A DNA stretch of 64,000 nt from an uncultured Clostridia bacterium (GTDB lineage Bacteria > Bacillota > Clostridia > TANB77 > CAG-508): positions 1 through 64,000 of the forward strand of contig CALXMM010000003.1 in the NCBI GenBank assembly GCA_944389475.1, given 5' to 3'. Position numbers and translations under genes: made by a program. Below are positions 17,288 to 27,001 of this stretch, piece by piece (positions within the stretch are counted from its first letter, which is position 1; every line of letters starts with the position of its first letter). Below the pieces are notes generated by a model. The model did no database searches. It was not told the origin of the DNA and was given only the letters and a program-made list of their open reading frames with translations.

Positions 17288-19900
17288 TTATACTTCTTGA
17301 TTTGTTTTATAATCATAAATTACTTTTCCAAATTTTAATTCATTAAATTTCTTTTGAATTTCAATTATAATTATTGGTGCTATCGAAATTATTCCTGTAA
17401 TTAGCCATTGTGTATTATTTAATGCAGTCAACTTAAATATTTCTGCTAAACTTGGAACAAAAACTATTCCCAATTGTAAAACTGTTCCCAACAAAAATGC
17501 TCCTATTAAATATTTATTTTCGAATATTCCAACTTTAAATATTGACTCTTCACTTTTTACATTAAAGCAATGAACTAATTCTAACATTCCCAAACATACA
17601 AAAGCCATTGTTCTTGCAACTTCAATTCCATAATATTTATTACCAATGAAAAATGCCAAAATTGTAAGCATACCAATCATAAAACCTTCAGCAACTATTT
17701 TCCCCATTAATCCATCTGCAAAAATACTTTTTCTAGAATCCCTAGGTGGTCTATTCATTATATCTTTTTCAGGTGGCTCTAAGCCTAGAGCAATGGCAGG
17801 TAGTGAATCTGTAACTAAATTTACCCATAATAGTTGTATTGCAAGTAGTGGTGATTTTACTCCTAATAGCAAACCCACAAAAATTGTAACTATTTCCCCT
17901 ATATTTGTTGCGATTAAAAAATGTATTGCTTTTTTTATATTGTCAAAAATATTTCTCCCCTGTTTTACTGCATCTACAATCGTAACAAAATTATCATCAT
18001 TTAAAATCATATCCGAAGCATTTTTAGCTACATCAGTTCCTTTTAGACCCATTGCAATACCAATATCAGATTTCTTAAGAGCTGGTGCATCATTAACACC
18101 ATCACCTGTCATAGCAACCACTGCTCCTGTTTTTTGAAATGCTTTTACAATTCTTACTTTATGTTCTGGAGTAACTCTTGCAAAAACAGAATAATTCATT
18201 ATATCCTTTTCCAAAATATTATCGGAAATCATATCTAATTCTTGTCCTGTAATTGCCTTTTCCCTTCCCTTTAATATTCCTAAATCCTTTGCAATAGCTT
18301 TAGCAGTTGTAATATGGTCACCAGTTATCATTACAGTCTTTATTCCTGCTCTTCTACAAGCCGAAACAGCCTCTTTTACTCCTTTTCTAGGTGGGTCAAT
18401 CATTCCAATTAAACCTATAAAGATTAAGCCCTTTTCTATAAAATCTGCAGTTATTTCTTTAGGCATAATATCAACATCTAAATAAGCGACTCCTAGCACT
18501 CTTAATGCCCTTTCAGCCATTTTTTCATTCTTATTTTTTATCCTAGCTAAGAATGAGCTACTCATATCTTTTACTTGACCATCTTCTTCGAAATAATCGC
18601 ATTTACTTAATAATATTTCCGGTGCCCCTTTTGTTATAATTCTATATTTTCCATTTTCTAATTCATTAACTGTTGTCATTAATTTTCTATTTGAGTCAAA
18701 CGGAATCTCAAAAATTCTTGGTAAGACTTTATTTACTTTTTCACTAACAGCCTCCTTTACTATTGCAACTTCTGTTGGCTCACCCTCTACCTTTCCTTCA
18801 TTAATTTCACAATTACAACATAACGCACCACATTCTAATACCTTATTTTTATTTCCTACAATCTCTACAACTTTCATATTATTTTCTGTAAGTGTACCTG
18901 TTTTATCTGAACAAATTACTTTACTACTTCCCAAAGTTTCAACAGCTGGCAATTTTCGTATAATTGCATTTCTTCTAGCCATTTTAGTAACTGCTATGGA
19001 AAGAATTATTGTAACTATGGCAGGTAGTCCTTCTGGTATTGCAGCTACTGCCAAACCAACAGATGTCATAAACATTTCTACAACAGATATTTTCTTTATA
19101 ACTCCAATTAAAAATATTAGTGCACAAATAACCACACATGCAATTCCCAATACCTTTCCAACTTCTCCTAATTTCTTTTGTATAGGAGTCATTGGTGCAT
19201 CATTAGTAATAATCATACTAGCAATCTTTCCAACTTCTGTATTCATTCCGGTATTTACAACTATTCCTTCTGCATGTCCATTTACAACTGCTGTTCCTGC
19301 AAATACCATATTATACCTATCACCCAAAGGTATTTTTTCATCATTAAACACAGCATTTTCATCTTTTTGAACAGCCTCGGTTTCACCGGTTAAGCTAGAT
19401 TCCTCTACCTTCAAATTATATGTACTTATTAGCCTAATATCTGCAGGTACATAATTCCCTGTTTCTAAAATTACTATATCCCCCGGAACAATGTCTTCGC
19501 CATTTACTGTATATATTTTTCCATTTCTTTTAACTTTCGCCACAGGAGAAGACATTTTCTTTAATGCCTCTATAGATTTTTCAGCTTTTGTTTCTTGAAC
19601 TAATCCCATAATTCCATTAAAAATAACTATTGCAATAATTATTATGGAATCAAAATAGTCCCCCGTACCTTCTAAATAACTTACTAATGCAGAAATAACC
19701 GCTGCAATAATTAAAATTATAATCATAAAATCTTTAAATTGATTTAAAAATTTTACTATTAAACTTTCTTTCTTCCCCTCTTCTATTCTATTTTTTCCAA
19801 ACTCATCCTGTCTTATTTCTACATCTTTATCGCTTAAGCCTGTCAAAATATTTGTCCTAAGTTCCTTTTCTATTTCTTTTATATTTTTAGTATGCCACAT
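17288..19900 (-). CDS. P-type cation ATPase, Ca2+-transporting type
   Basis: 870 residues, type P2. The N-terminal cation-ATPase domain is followed by an actuator TGES-like loop (SLTGETEAV), the ion-site IPEGLPAIV in M4, phosphorylation motif CSDKTGTLT, KGAPE in the nucleotide domain, TGDH, and the hinge GDGVNDAPALK. About ten membrane helices are expected. PEGL and the C-terminal cation-ATPase segment point to Ca2+ export, as in SERCA/PMCA-like bacterial pumps; Mn2+ is an alternative. AAAGGAGAG precedes the start. Confidence 0.92.
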   Translation of the reverse strand: MWHTKNIKEIEKELRTNILTGLSDKDVEIRQDEFGKNRIEEGKKESLIVKFLNQFKDFMIIILIIAAVISALVSYLEGTGDYFDSIIIIAIVIFNGIMGLVQETKAEKSIEALKKMSSPVAKVKRNGKIYTVNGEDIVPGDIVILETGNYVPADIRLISTYNLKVEESSLTGETEAVQKDENAVFNDEKIPLGDRYNMVFAGTAVVNGHAEGIVVNTGMNTEVGKIASMIITNDAPMTPIQKKLGEVGKVLGIACVVICALIFLIGVIKKISVVEMFMTSVGLAVAAIPEGLPAIVTIILSIAVTKMARRNAIIRKLPAVETLGSSKVICSDKTGTLTENNMKVVEIVGNKNKVLECGALCCNCEINEGKVEGEPTEVAIVKEAVSEKVNKVLPRIFEIPFDSNRKLMTTVNELENGKYRIITKGAPEILLSKCDYFEEDGQVKDMSSSFLARIKNKNEKMAERALRVLGVAYLDVDIMPKEITADFIEKGLIFIGLIGMIDPPRKGVKEAVSACRRAGIKTVMITGDHITTAKAIAKDLGILKGREKAITGQELDMISDNILEKDIMNYSVFARVTPEHKVRIVKAFQKTGAVVAMTGDGVNDAPALKKSDIGIAMGLKGTDVAKNASDMILNDDNFVTIVDAVKQGRNIFDNIKKAIHFLIATNIGEIVTIFVGLLLGVKSPLLAIQLLWVNLVTDSLPAIALGLEPPEKDIMNRPPRDSRKSIFADGLMGKIVAEGFMIGMLTILAFFIGNKYYGIEVARTMAFVCLGMLELVHCFNVKSEESIFKVGIFENKYLIGAFLLGTVLQLGIVFVPSLAEIFKLTALNNTQWLITGIISIAPIIIIEIQKKFNELKFGKVIYDYKTNQEV

Positions 19901-20078
19901 ATAAATCTCTCCTTTGTATAAGTTTATTAATTTATATGCTAGAAATATTTTTTTATTACAACATTTTGAATTACTGTTTGGTCACTTAATTTTTTTAGTT
20001 TACATATTATATTAATATAAATGTTGGTGCAATTTTACTTTTTGAAATAAATTTTATTTTTATTTACGAGGTGAAAAG

Positions 20079-20816
20079 ATGATTATAACTATTATTGCAC
20101 TTGCTCTTTCTGTGAGCATTGATGCATTTGGAATTGGAATTACATATGGTCTTAGAAAGACTAAATTATCAACTTCTGCAAAATTCATATTATTCTTTGT
20201 TTCTTTTATTTTTGCAAGTTTATCAGTTGTATTTGGCTATGCTTTAATTGCAATATTTCCAGAAAAAATAATAAAGATTATAAGTGTTGCTTTGTTGATA
20301 ATTATGGGAGTTGTAATTATATATGAGGCAATGAAAGATGATGAGAATGATGGAAATTATCTCAAATGCAATAAGGGAAAAAGTTTGAATAAGGGAAATA
20401 TAAATGAAGGAAATACAGTAAAAAATTTGAATAGTAAAAAAACGAATAAAAAAGAATTAAAAATAGAACCGAAAATTCATAAAATATTTTTAAAGCCACT
20501 TGGCATTACTATACAAATAATTAGAAATCCTATCTCTTCCGATTTGGATAATTCTAAAGTAATAGAAAAAAATGAAGCAATATATCTTGCTTTAGCACTA
20601 TCTCTAGACTCAATTTGTGTAGGTATTACTAGCACATCATTTGGTCTAGCCAGCTTACTATTTCCAATACTAGTACCACTTTTTCAATTTATCTTCTTAA
20701 ATGTTGGCATTAATCTAGGTAAAGTAATTGTTAAATATAATACTTCATTTAAGAAATGGAATATTATTTCGGGTATATTATTAGTGGTAATTGGATTGCT
20801 GAGAAGTTTTATATAG
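20079..20816 (+). CDS. ytaF: Sporulation membrane protein YtaF (MntP-like)
   Basis: 245 residues with two MntP-like halves (about 1-90 and 165-245) of hydrophobic helices. Each half has an acidic signature: ALALSVSIDAFGIGITYG and ALALSLDSICVGITS. A lysine/asparagine-rich hydrophilic linker at about 95-150 joins them. YtaF is listed among sporulation membrane proteins in Bacillus, and the related MntP exports Mn2+; the transported ion here is unknown. GAGGTG precedes the ATG. Confidence 0.87.
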   Translation: MIITIIALALSVSIDAFGIGITYGLRKTKLSTSAKFILFFVSFIFASLSVVFGYALIAIFPEKIIKIISVALLIIMGVVIIYEAMKDDENDGNYLKCNKGKSLNKGNINEGNTVKNLNSKKTNKKELKIEPKIHKIFLKPLGITIQIIRNPISSDLDNSKVIEKNEAIYLALALSLDSICVGITSTSFGLASLLFPILVPLFQFIFLNVGINLGKVIVKYNTSFKKWNIISGILLVVIGLLRSFI

Positions 20817-20950
20817 ATTATTGAACATTAAAATTTTTAGAATTTGTTTTTATCACTAATAACAATTAAGAAAAATCAGAGGCAGAACTCTCTATAAATA
20901 ATAGAAATTTCTACCTTAATTTTAATATTATATTTAATTATGTTAATATT

Positions 20951-20979
20951 TGAACTTTAAGGTCCATCCCTAAAGTTCA
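20951..20979 (-). repeat. Palindromic dispersed repeat, copy A (smc 3' end)
   Basis: On the plus strand it starts TGAACTTTAAGG and ends CCCTAAAGTTCA, 29 nt, with arms that pair. The smc stop codon TGA (20977-20979) is the edge of the repeat. It is preceded by TATGTTAATATT, a flank shared with other copies. Confidence 0.8.
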
Positions 20980-23900
20980 TTTTAATTTCATAGATAGTAA
21001 TTTGCTTATTCCGTTTTCTTCCATTGTTATTCCATAAACGGTGTCTGCTGCTTCCATTGTTCCTTTTCTATGTGTTATTACTAAGAATTGTGTGTCTTTT
21101 GAGAATTTCTTTAAGTATTCTGCGAATCTGTTTACATTAACATCATCAAGTGCTGCTTCAATTTCATCTAGTACACAGAAGGGTGCTGGGTTTATTTTTA
21201 ATATTGCAAATAGGATTGCTATTGCTGTGAGCGCTTTTTCTCCTCCTGATAATAATGTCATATTTTGTAGTTTTTTTCCTGGTGGTTGTACTCTTATATC
21301 TATTCCACAATTTAAAACATCATTTTCATCTTCTAATATTAATTCTGCTTTTCCTCCTCCAAATAATTCTTTGAAGACTTCATCAAAATTTTTATTTATT
21401 AGCTTAAATTTATCTTTAAATTGTGTTTTCATAATGCTTATCATTTCTGATATTACATTTCTTAGTTTTGCCATAGAGTTTTCTAAATCCAATCTTTGTT
21501 CGCAAACAAAGTCATATCTTTCTTTAAGTTTTTGATACTCTTGTATTGAATCTATGTTTATACTTCCTAAGTCTCTTATTTGATTTCTTAAATAATTAAC
21601 ATCTTTTTGTGTTCTATTAGGGTCTGTGGTTTTTACATAATTTCCTGCATTATTTGGTGTTAATTCGTACTCTTCCCACATCTTATTAATAACATCATCT
21701 AAATCCTGTGATGTTTTATTTTTCTTTAAATCTATTTTTACTAATTGTTCTTTTAAGTCTTGCAATCTTGTAAATTGTGTTTCAATTTCTTTTTCTATTT
21801 TTTCTAATGTTTCGTTTTTATTATTCTTTGCTTCTTTTAGTTCTTCTATCTTTGAGCCACTATTTTTAACATTTTCTTTTATCTCTGCTATTTTCTCTTT
21901 AAATTCTTCTATTTGTGCTTTTAATTTTTCCTCTTCTTCTTTATTATTTTCTATTTGCTGTTTTTTATTTTCTATACTATTTTTGTTGTTTTCAATATCT
22001 GCATTTATTCTTTCTGTCATCTCATCTATTGACATTTCGCTTTCTTCAAAAGAAGAAACAGAAATCTTTAAATTCGTTATATCCATATTTAGATTATCTA
22101 TATATGTTTGGTCATCTTTGTTTAATCTAACATATTCTTCTACTTCCGTATTTAGCTCTTCTATTTCTTTTGCTAAATTAGCTAATTCTTCAATTGTTTT
22201 TTCTTTATTTTCTGCAATTTCTTTCTTTTGATTATTGATATTTTCAATTTCTTGTTTTGTTTTGTTCATTCTACCTGTTAATTTATCTACATTCTCTGAG
22301 ATTATTTCCACTTTTTGTTTCTGTGTTGCATATTCTATATCTATCTCTTGAAGGCTATTTTCTAAGCTTTCAATTGTTTCTAATAATTCTTCTATACTTG
22401 CTAAATATTCTTCCTTTTCTTTTTCTTTATTTTTTAACTTTGTATTTAAAGTAGTTATTTCATCTTTTAATGTTTCAATTTCTCTACTTCTACCTAAAAT
22501 ATTTACAGTTTTAGCTTGAACAGAACCACCTGTCATAGCTCCTGAAGAATTAATTATATCTCCTTTTAATGTAACAATTCTAAATGCATAATTATTCTTT
22601 TTAGCAACATTAATACCAGCTTCCATATCATCCACAATAACAGTTCTGCCTAGCAAATATTTAAATATACCATCATATTTTTTGTCATATTCAACTAAAT
22701 CTGATGCAATTCCAATTACACCATCTATTTTTAAATTTGTCTTCTCTATTTTCTTACCTTTTACTGCAGAAATTGGTAAAAATGTTACTCTTCCCAAATT
22801 ATTTTTTCTAAGATAATCTATTAATTTTTTAGCTTCTTGCTCAGTTTCTGTAACTACATTTTGTAGACTAGCTCCTAAGCACATTTCTATTGCAACTTCA
22901 TATTCTTTTTTTACATTTAATAAATTGGCTACAACATCATGCAAACCTTTTTTTAGTTCTGCATTTGTATCTGCAGCTTTAAGCAAAGACCTTACACTTT
23001 TTGTGTACCCTTCCTTTTCTTTCTCTGTTTCTTCTAGGAATTTTAACCTAGAATCTTTCATTCTAATCTGTTGTCCTAAACTATTTATTTCTGTTTCAAA
23101 ACTTTTTATTTTGTTATCAGCTTCGGTCTTCTTATTTTCTATTTCTGATAAATCATTTTTTATTTTATTTCTTTTAGACTCTATTTCTAAGAAGTTCTGT
23201 TCTATTTCGCTTTTCTTTAATCTTGATTGGTCTAGCTCAGAAATTGTAAGTTCTAACTCATCTGTTTTAGCTTTTGCGTTTTTCTCCAATGAATCTGTTT
23301 TTACATCATGAGTATTTATATCATTTTGCAATTCATATTTTTTATCCGTATTTTCCTCTATAATTTTTTTCTTTTTCTCAATTTCCAATTGCTTATCAGA
23401 AAGTTTTGCAGTTAATTTATTTAACTCCTCTTCTTTTTCTTTTAGCTCATTCTCAAACTTTTCCTTATTGCTATATAAATTTTCCTTTTTAGCAATCTTT
23501 TGTTTTTTCTCTTCTTCCAAATCTGCAATTTTTTCTTGTACTTCTGTAATCTCGGTTTCATATCTTTTATTGTTTTCGTGAATATTATTTATTCTTTCCT
23601 CAGAAACACTGATATTAGAATTTATTTTTTCTATTTGATTACTACTCTCAAAACCTATATTTTGCATAGATTCTATTTCTTCTATAATGCTATTTATTTC
23701 TGCTTTTAACTTATTCTTCTTCTCATTTTTCTCAGCTTGACTCTTCTGTTCGGACTCATATGTTGAATTCATAATATCTTCATCAGCAGTTATTTTTTCC
23801 AAACTTTGTTTATATGCATCTATATTGTATAAAAATAATCCTACCTCTATTCCCTTTAGTTCTTCTCTTAAGTCTAAAAATTTCTTTGCTTTTTCGGATT

Positions 23901-24522
23901 GAATTTTTAAAGGTTCCAAATTATTTTCTACTTCTGATAATACATCATTTATTCTTAATAAATTTAATTTGGCTCTTTCTAACTTTTTCTCTGATTCTTC
24001 TTTTCTGGTACGATATTTTACAATCCCTGCTGCTTCTTCAAAAATATGTCTTCTATCTTCAGACTTATTGCTTAAAATCTCATCAATCTTTCCCTGTCCT
24101 ATAATAGAATACCCATCTTTACCAATACCTGTGTCCATAAATAATTCTAAAATATCCTTTAATCTACAAGGAGTTTTATTTATAAAATATCCGGTTTCAC
24201 CTGTTCTATATATCCTTCTTGTTACTGTAACTTCTGCATATTCTATTGGTAATTTACCATCATCATTATTAAAAACTAATGAAGCTTCTGCAAATCCCAA
24301 TGATTTTCTATTTTGTGTTCCAGCAAAAATTATATCCTCAGATTTAGAACCTCTTAAAGATTTTATACTTTGCTCTCCCAATACCCAACGGATTGCATCC
24401 GCAATATTACTTTTTCCAGAACCATTAGGTCCAATAACCGTGGTAATTCCTGGCATAAATTCTAAAACAGTTTTATCTGCAAATGACTTAAATCCTTGTA
24501 ACTCTAATCTTTTTAAATACAT
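20977..24522 (-). CDS. smc: Chromosome segregation ATPase SMC
   Basis: 1181 residues, full-length SMC. Walker A GPNGSGKSN is at about 32-40, a first long coiled coil runs to ~500, the hinge (~515-640) has GAMTGGSVQ near its end, then a returning coiled coil. The C-terminal head carries the signature LLSGGEKALTA and Walker B FCVLDEIEAALDD. It forms condensin with ScpA/ScpB, which are not encoded here. AAAGGTGAT precedes the ATG. The stop codon lies in a dispersed palindromic repeat. ftsY and rnc, frequent smc neighbours, are absent. Confidence 0.97.
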   Translation of the reverse strand: MYLKRLELQGFKSFADKTVLEFMPGITTVIGPNGSGKSNIADAIRWVLGEQSIKSLRGSKSEDIIFAGTQNRKSLGFAEASLVFNNDDGKLPIEYAEVTVTRRIYRTGETGYFINKTPCRLKDILELFMDTGIGKDGYSIIGQGKIDEILSNKSEDRRHIFEEAAGIVKYRTRKEESEKKLERAKLNLLRINDVLSEVENNLEPLKIQSEKAKKFLDLREELKGIEVGLFLYNIDAYKQSLEKITADEDIMNSTYESEQKSQAEKNEKKNKLKAEINSIIEEIESMQNIGFESSNQIEKINSNISVSEERINNIHENNKRYETEITEVQEKIADLEEEKKQKIAKKENLYSNKEKFENELKEKEEELNKLTAKLSDKQLEIEKKKKIIEENTDKKYELQNDINTHDVKTDSLEKNAKAKTDELELTISELDQSRLKKSEIEQNFLEIESKRNKIKNDLSEIENKKTEADNKIKSFETEINSLGQQIRMKDSRLKFLEETEKEKEGYTKSVRSLLKAADTNAELKKGLHDVVANLLNVKKEYEVAIEMCLGASLQNVVTETEQEAKKLIDYLRKNNLGRVTFLPISAVKGKKIEKTNLKIDGVIGIASDLVEYDKKYDGIFKYLLGRTVIVDDMEAGINVAKKNNYAFRIVTLKGDIINSSGAMTGGSVQAKTVNILGRSREIETLKDEITTLNTKLKNKEKEKEEYLASIEELLETIESLENSLQEIDIEYATQKQKVEIISENVDKLTGRMNKTKQEIENINNQKKEIAENKEKTIEELANLAKEIEELNTEVEEYVRLNKDDQTYIDNLNMDITNLKISVSSFEESEMSIDEMTERINADIENNKNSIENKKQQIENNKEEEEKLKAQIEEFKEKIAEIKENVKNSGSKIEELKEAKNNKNETLEKIEKEIETQFTRLQDLKEQLVKIDLKKNKTSQDLDDVINKMWEEYELTPNNAGNYVKTTDPNRTQKDVNYLRNQIRDLGSINIDSIQEYQKLKERYDFVCEQRLDLENSMAKLRNVISEMISIMKTQFKDKFKLINKNFDEVFKELFGGGKAELILEDENDVLNCGIDIRVQPPGKKLQNMTLLSGGEKALTAIAILFAILKINPAPFCVLDEIEAALDDVNVNRFAEYLKKFSKDTQFLVITHRKGTMEAADTVYGITMEENGISKLLSMKLK

Positions 24523-24656
24523 TTCTTATCACCTTTTATCGTTTTGTACTTATTTATAATATATTAAAAATCGATATAAATCAACAAATTATTGAACTTT
24601 ATTTCATTTAATGTTATTATATTTTTATACAACCTCATTTCACAAAGGAGACAAAA

Positions 24657-25547
24657 ATGTTCGAAGAAAAATTTGACTTTTATGATAAAAGTGTTTTAAA
24701 ATCTTATGATTTGGATGCAAGTGCTAGGTACCAATTAAAAATGCTAGATTCACTAGATAATTTTACAAGAAAACATTCCGAAAGTGTTGCAAATTTAACT
24801 TGTAGAATTTGTGATTACTTACATCTAAATAAAAATTTCATTATATATTGCACAACATGTGCATATTTGCATGATATAGGTAAAATGTTTATACCACCAT
24901 CAATTCTTCAAAAACCTGCTAAGCTTACAGATGAAGAATTTGAAATTATGAAAACTCACACTACTATTGGCTACAAAATGTGCATGGATGACAAAAATCT
25001 AAGACCTTTTGCAGCTGGTCCAAGATGGCATCATGAAGCCTTAAACGGTAGTGGCTATCCAGATGGGTTAAAAGGAGATAAAATCCCTATAGAAGACCAA
25101 ATCATTAGAGTTGCAGATGAATTTGATGCAATTGTAAGTAAAAGGCAATATAAATCCCACGTTGGAATTACTGATACTTTAAAAATATTAATAGAAAATG
25201 CTCATAATGGAAAAAATAATATTCCAGCAACAAAAGCATTAAAAAAAGTTGTAATTGATGATACTATTTATGAAATTTCTAATGATTTTAAATATTTAGA
25301 TTTCTTAAAAGAAAATATTAAAAGATTAAAACAGATTGATAAATATTATAAAAAGAAACAAGCTTCAAAGTCTAAAAAAACACAAAACTACTACTTAGAA
25401 GGAATGAAAATGTTATTTTCTGAAGGCGAATCAGAAGAAAATTTTGAGGACATTCTAAACCAATATATCGAAGCATTAGCCACAAGAAAAGACCATATAA
25501 ATAAATTAAATTTAGAATTAAAAGAAATAAGAAAATTAAAAGTATAA
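24657..25547 (+). CDS. HD-GYP-type HD-domain phosphohydrolase, copy 1
   Basis: 296 residues with an HD-GYP-like core and no sensor domain. Metal-ligand candidates: His40 (RKHSES), the HD pair at 72-73 (LHDIGK), His in KTHTTIGYKM, and HHEALNGSGYP, which keeps HHE and GYP but has Asn where Asp is usual. DEFDAI completes the fold. HD-GYP enzymes cleave cyclic dinucleotides, so a c-di-GMP-type role is possible but not proven. A lysine-rich C-terminal segment ending in TRKDHINKLNLE-like sequence is shared with the next gene only. AAAGGAGA precedes the ATG. Confidence 0.8.
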   Translation: MFEEKFDFYDKSVLKSYDLDASARYQLKMLDSLDNFTRKHSESVANLTCRICDYLHLNKNFIIYCTTCAYLHDIGKMFIPPSILQKPAKLTDEEFEIMKTHTTIGYKMCMDDKNLRPFAAGPRWHHEALNGSGYPDGLKGDKIPIEDQIIRVADEFDAIVSKRQYKSHVGITDTLKILIENAHNGKNNIPATKALKKVVIDDTIYEISNDFKYLDFLKENIKRLKQIDKYYKKKQASKSKKTQNYYLEGMKMLFSEGESEENFEDILNQYIEALATRKDHINKLNLELKEIRKLKV

Positions 25548-25597
25548 ACTACATATTTCTGTAGATAAAGAACTAATATACAAAAGAGGAGCATTAA

Positions 25598-26536
25598 ATG
25601 TTAGGACAAAAATTTGATTTTTATGATAAAACCACTTTAAAATCATATAATTTAGATGTTACTATGCGTTATCAACTTACTTTGTTAGATAGCCTAGACC
25701 CATTTACTAGGGTGCATAGTGAAAATGTTGCAAGTATCACCTGTAGGCTATGCGAATATTTACACTGCGATAAAAATTTTACCGCCTATTGCACTATTTG
25801 CGCATATCTTCATGATATTGGTAAAATGTTTATTCCTGCAAAAATATTAAATAAACCGGATAGATTAACACCGGAAGAATTCGAAGTTATGAAAACTCAC
25901 ACGCTTATTGGTTATAAGATGTGTATGGATGATTTAAAATTAAGACCATATGCACTTGGTCCCAAATATCACCACGAGGCATTGGATGGTTCCGGTTATC
26001 CAGAAGGTTTGGTAGGAAAAGCTATTCCCTACGAAGACCAAATCTTAAAAGTAGCTGATGATTATGATGCTTTAGTAACCAAAAGACAATATAAAACACA
26101 TATTCATATATCAGATACTTTAAAAGATTTAATAAAAGATACTGAGCCAAATATAAAAATGGCTGCACTCGATAATGCAGCACAAGGTGTAAAACTTGGC
26201 AAATTAAATAAAAAAGTTGTAAAAGCCTTATTTAAAGTTGTTATAGATGACACATATTATGAAATTAGTTGTGTAACAGGATATATCGACTATTTAAAAG
26301 AACAAATAAAAAGAATAGAAAAAATATTGGAATATGAAGAAAAAATGGATAAAGCTCATTCTGAGAAAAAGAAAAATTATTATAAAGAAGGTATGGAAAT
26401 TCTTTTTCAAGAAGGAGAAAATTTTGAAAATATCCATAAAATATATCATGAATATCAAACTGCATACTTAACTAGAAAAGATAGAATAGATAAATTATAT
26501 GAAGAAATTAGAATTATAAAAAAACTACAAGTATAA
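25598..26536 (+). CDS. HD-GYP-type HD-domain phosphohydrolase, copy 2
   Basis: 312 residues, a tandem paralogue of the preceding gene (51-bp gap), co-linear over nearly all its length. It has LHDIGK, HHEALDGSGYPEGL (full HD-GYP signature with Asp) and DDYDAL. An insertion of about 15 residues near position 190 (ALDNAAQGVKLGKLN) separates it from copy 1. Both proteins end with the same NYY-x-EGM-x-x-LF-x-EGE and TRKD pattern, which I do not recognise from other HD proteins. A clear terminator follows. Tandem duplication followed by divergence is the simple reading. Confidence 0.8.
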   Translation: MLGQKFDFYDKTTLKSYNLDVTMRYQLTLLDSLDPFTRVHSENVASITCRLCEYLHCDKNFTAYCTICAYLHDIGKMFIPAKILNKPDRLTPEEFEVMKTHTLIGYKMCMDDLKLRPYALGPKYHHEALDGSGYPEGLVGKAIPYEDQILKVADDYDALVTKRQYKTHIHISDTLKDLIKDTEPNIKMAALDNAAQGVKLGKLNKKVVKALFKVVIDDTYYEISCVTGYIDYLKEQIKRIEKILEYEEKMDKAHSEKKKNYYKEGMEILFQEGENFENIHKIYHEYQTAYLTRKDRIDKLYEEIRIIKKLQV

Positions 26537-26563
26537 AAGGTGATGGAAAACAACCATCACCTT
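26537..26563. terminator. Terminator after the HD gene pair
   Basis: AAGGTGATGG pairs with CCATCACCTT around a 7-nt loop, followed by ATTTATT. It lies between convergent HD and mazF genes. Confidence 0.75.
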
Positions 26564-26578
26564 ATTTATTGTAGCTTA

Positions 26579-26929
26579 TTACTCTTCCAATCCGAAACTA
26601 ACACCAAGAGCATTATTTATTTTACTTATAATTTCATCATTATCTATATGTCCTATCCTCTCTTTTAATCTACTTTTATCAATTGTTCTAATTTGTTCTG
26701 CAAGTACTATTGAATCCGACTTCAAACCAACATCCTTTGAGTTTATTTCTATGTGTGTAGGCAACTTATTTTTAGTTTTTTGAGATGTAATTGCTGCTGC
26801 AATTACTGTTGGACTATATTTATTTCCTAAATCATTTTGTATTATTAAAACTGGTCTAATTCCTCCTTGTTCTGAGCCAACTACAGGACTTAAATCTGCA
26901 TAAAACATGTCGCCTCTTTTAATATTCAT
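26579..26929 (-). CDS. mazF: MazF/PemK-type endoribonuclease (EndoA)
   Basis: About 116 residues of the NdoA/MazF toxin family: [19 protein letters not shown] at the N-terminus, RPVLIIQND, and AAAITSQ with the catalytic Thr/Ser region. These enzymes cut mRNA at short U-rich sites. GGGAGTG lies 7 nt before the ATG at 26929, so the longer frame from 26944 is rejected. No antitoxin gene is next to it: only 72 bp separate it from the gerS-like gene upstream. The alr-ndoAI-ndoA layout of Bacillus is not seen. Confidence 0.9.
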   Translation of the reverse strand: MNIKRGDMFYADLSPVVGSEQGGIRPVLIIQNDLGNKYSPTVIAAAITSQKTKNKLPTHIEINSKDVGLKSDSIVLAEQIRTIDKSRLKERIGHIDNDEIISKINNALGVSFGLEE

Positions 26930-27001
26930 TTTCTTCACTCCCATTATTAGTATATATCTTGTTTTAAATACTAGCTCGAGATAAAGAAAATAGTGTATCT
27001 A

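Noticed and set aside
20951..20979. Palindromic repeat as a plain Rho-independent terminator of smc
   Set aside because: No T-run follows on the transcribed strand, and the same sequence recurs elsewhere including inside coding frames.
23969..24559. 196-codon plus-strand frame over the smc start
   Set aside because: Antisense to the conserved SMC N-terminal ATPase domain; no ribosome site.
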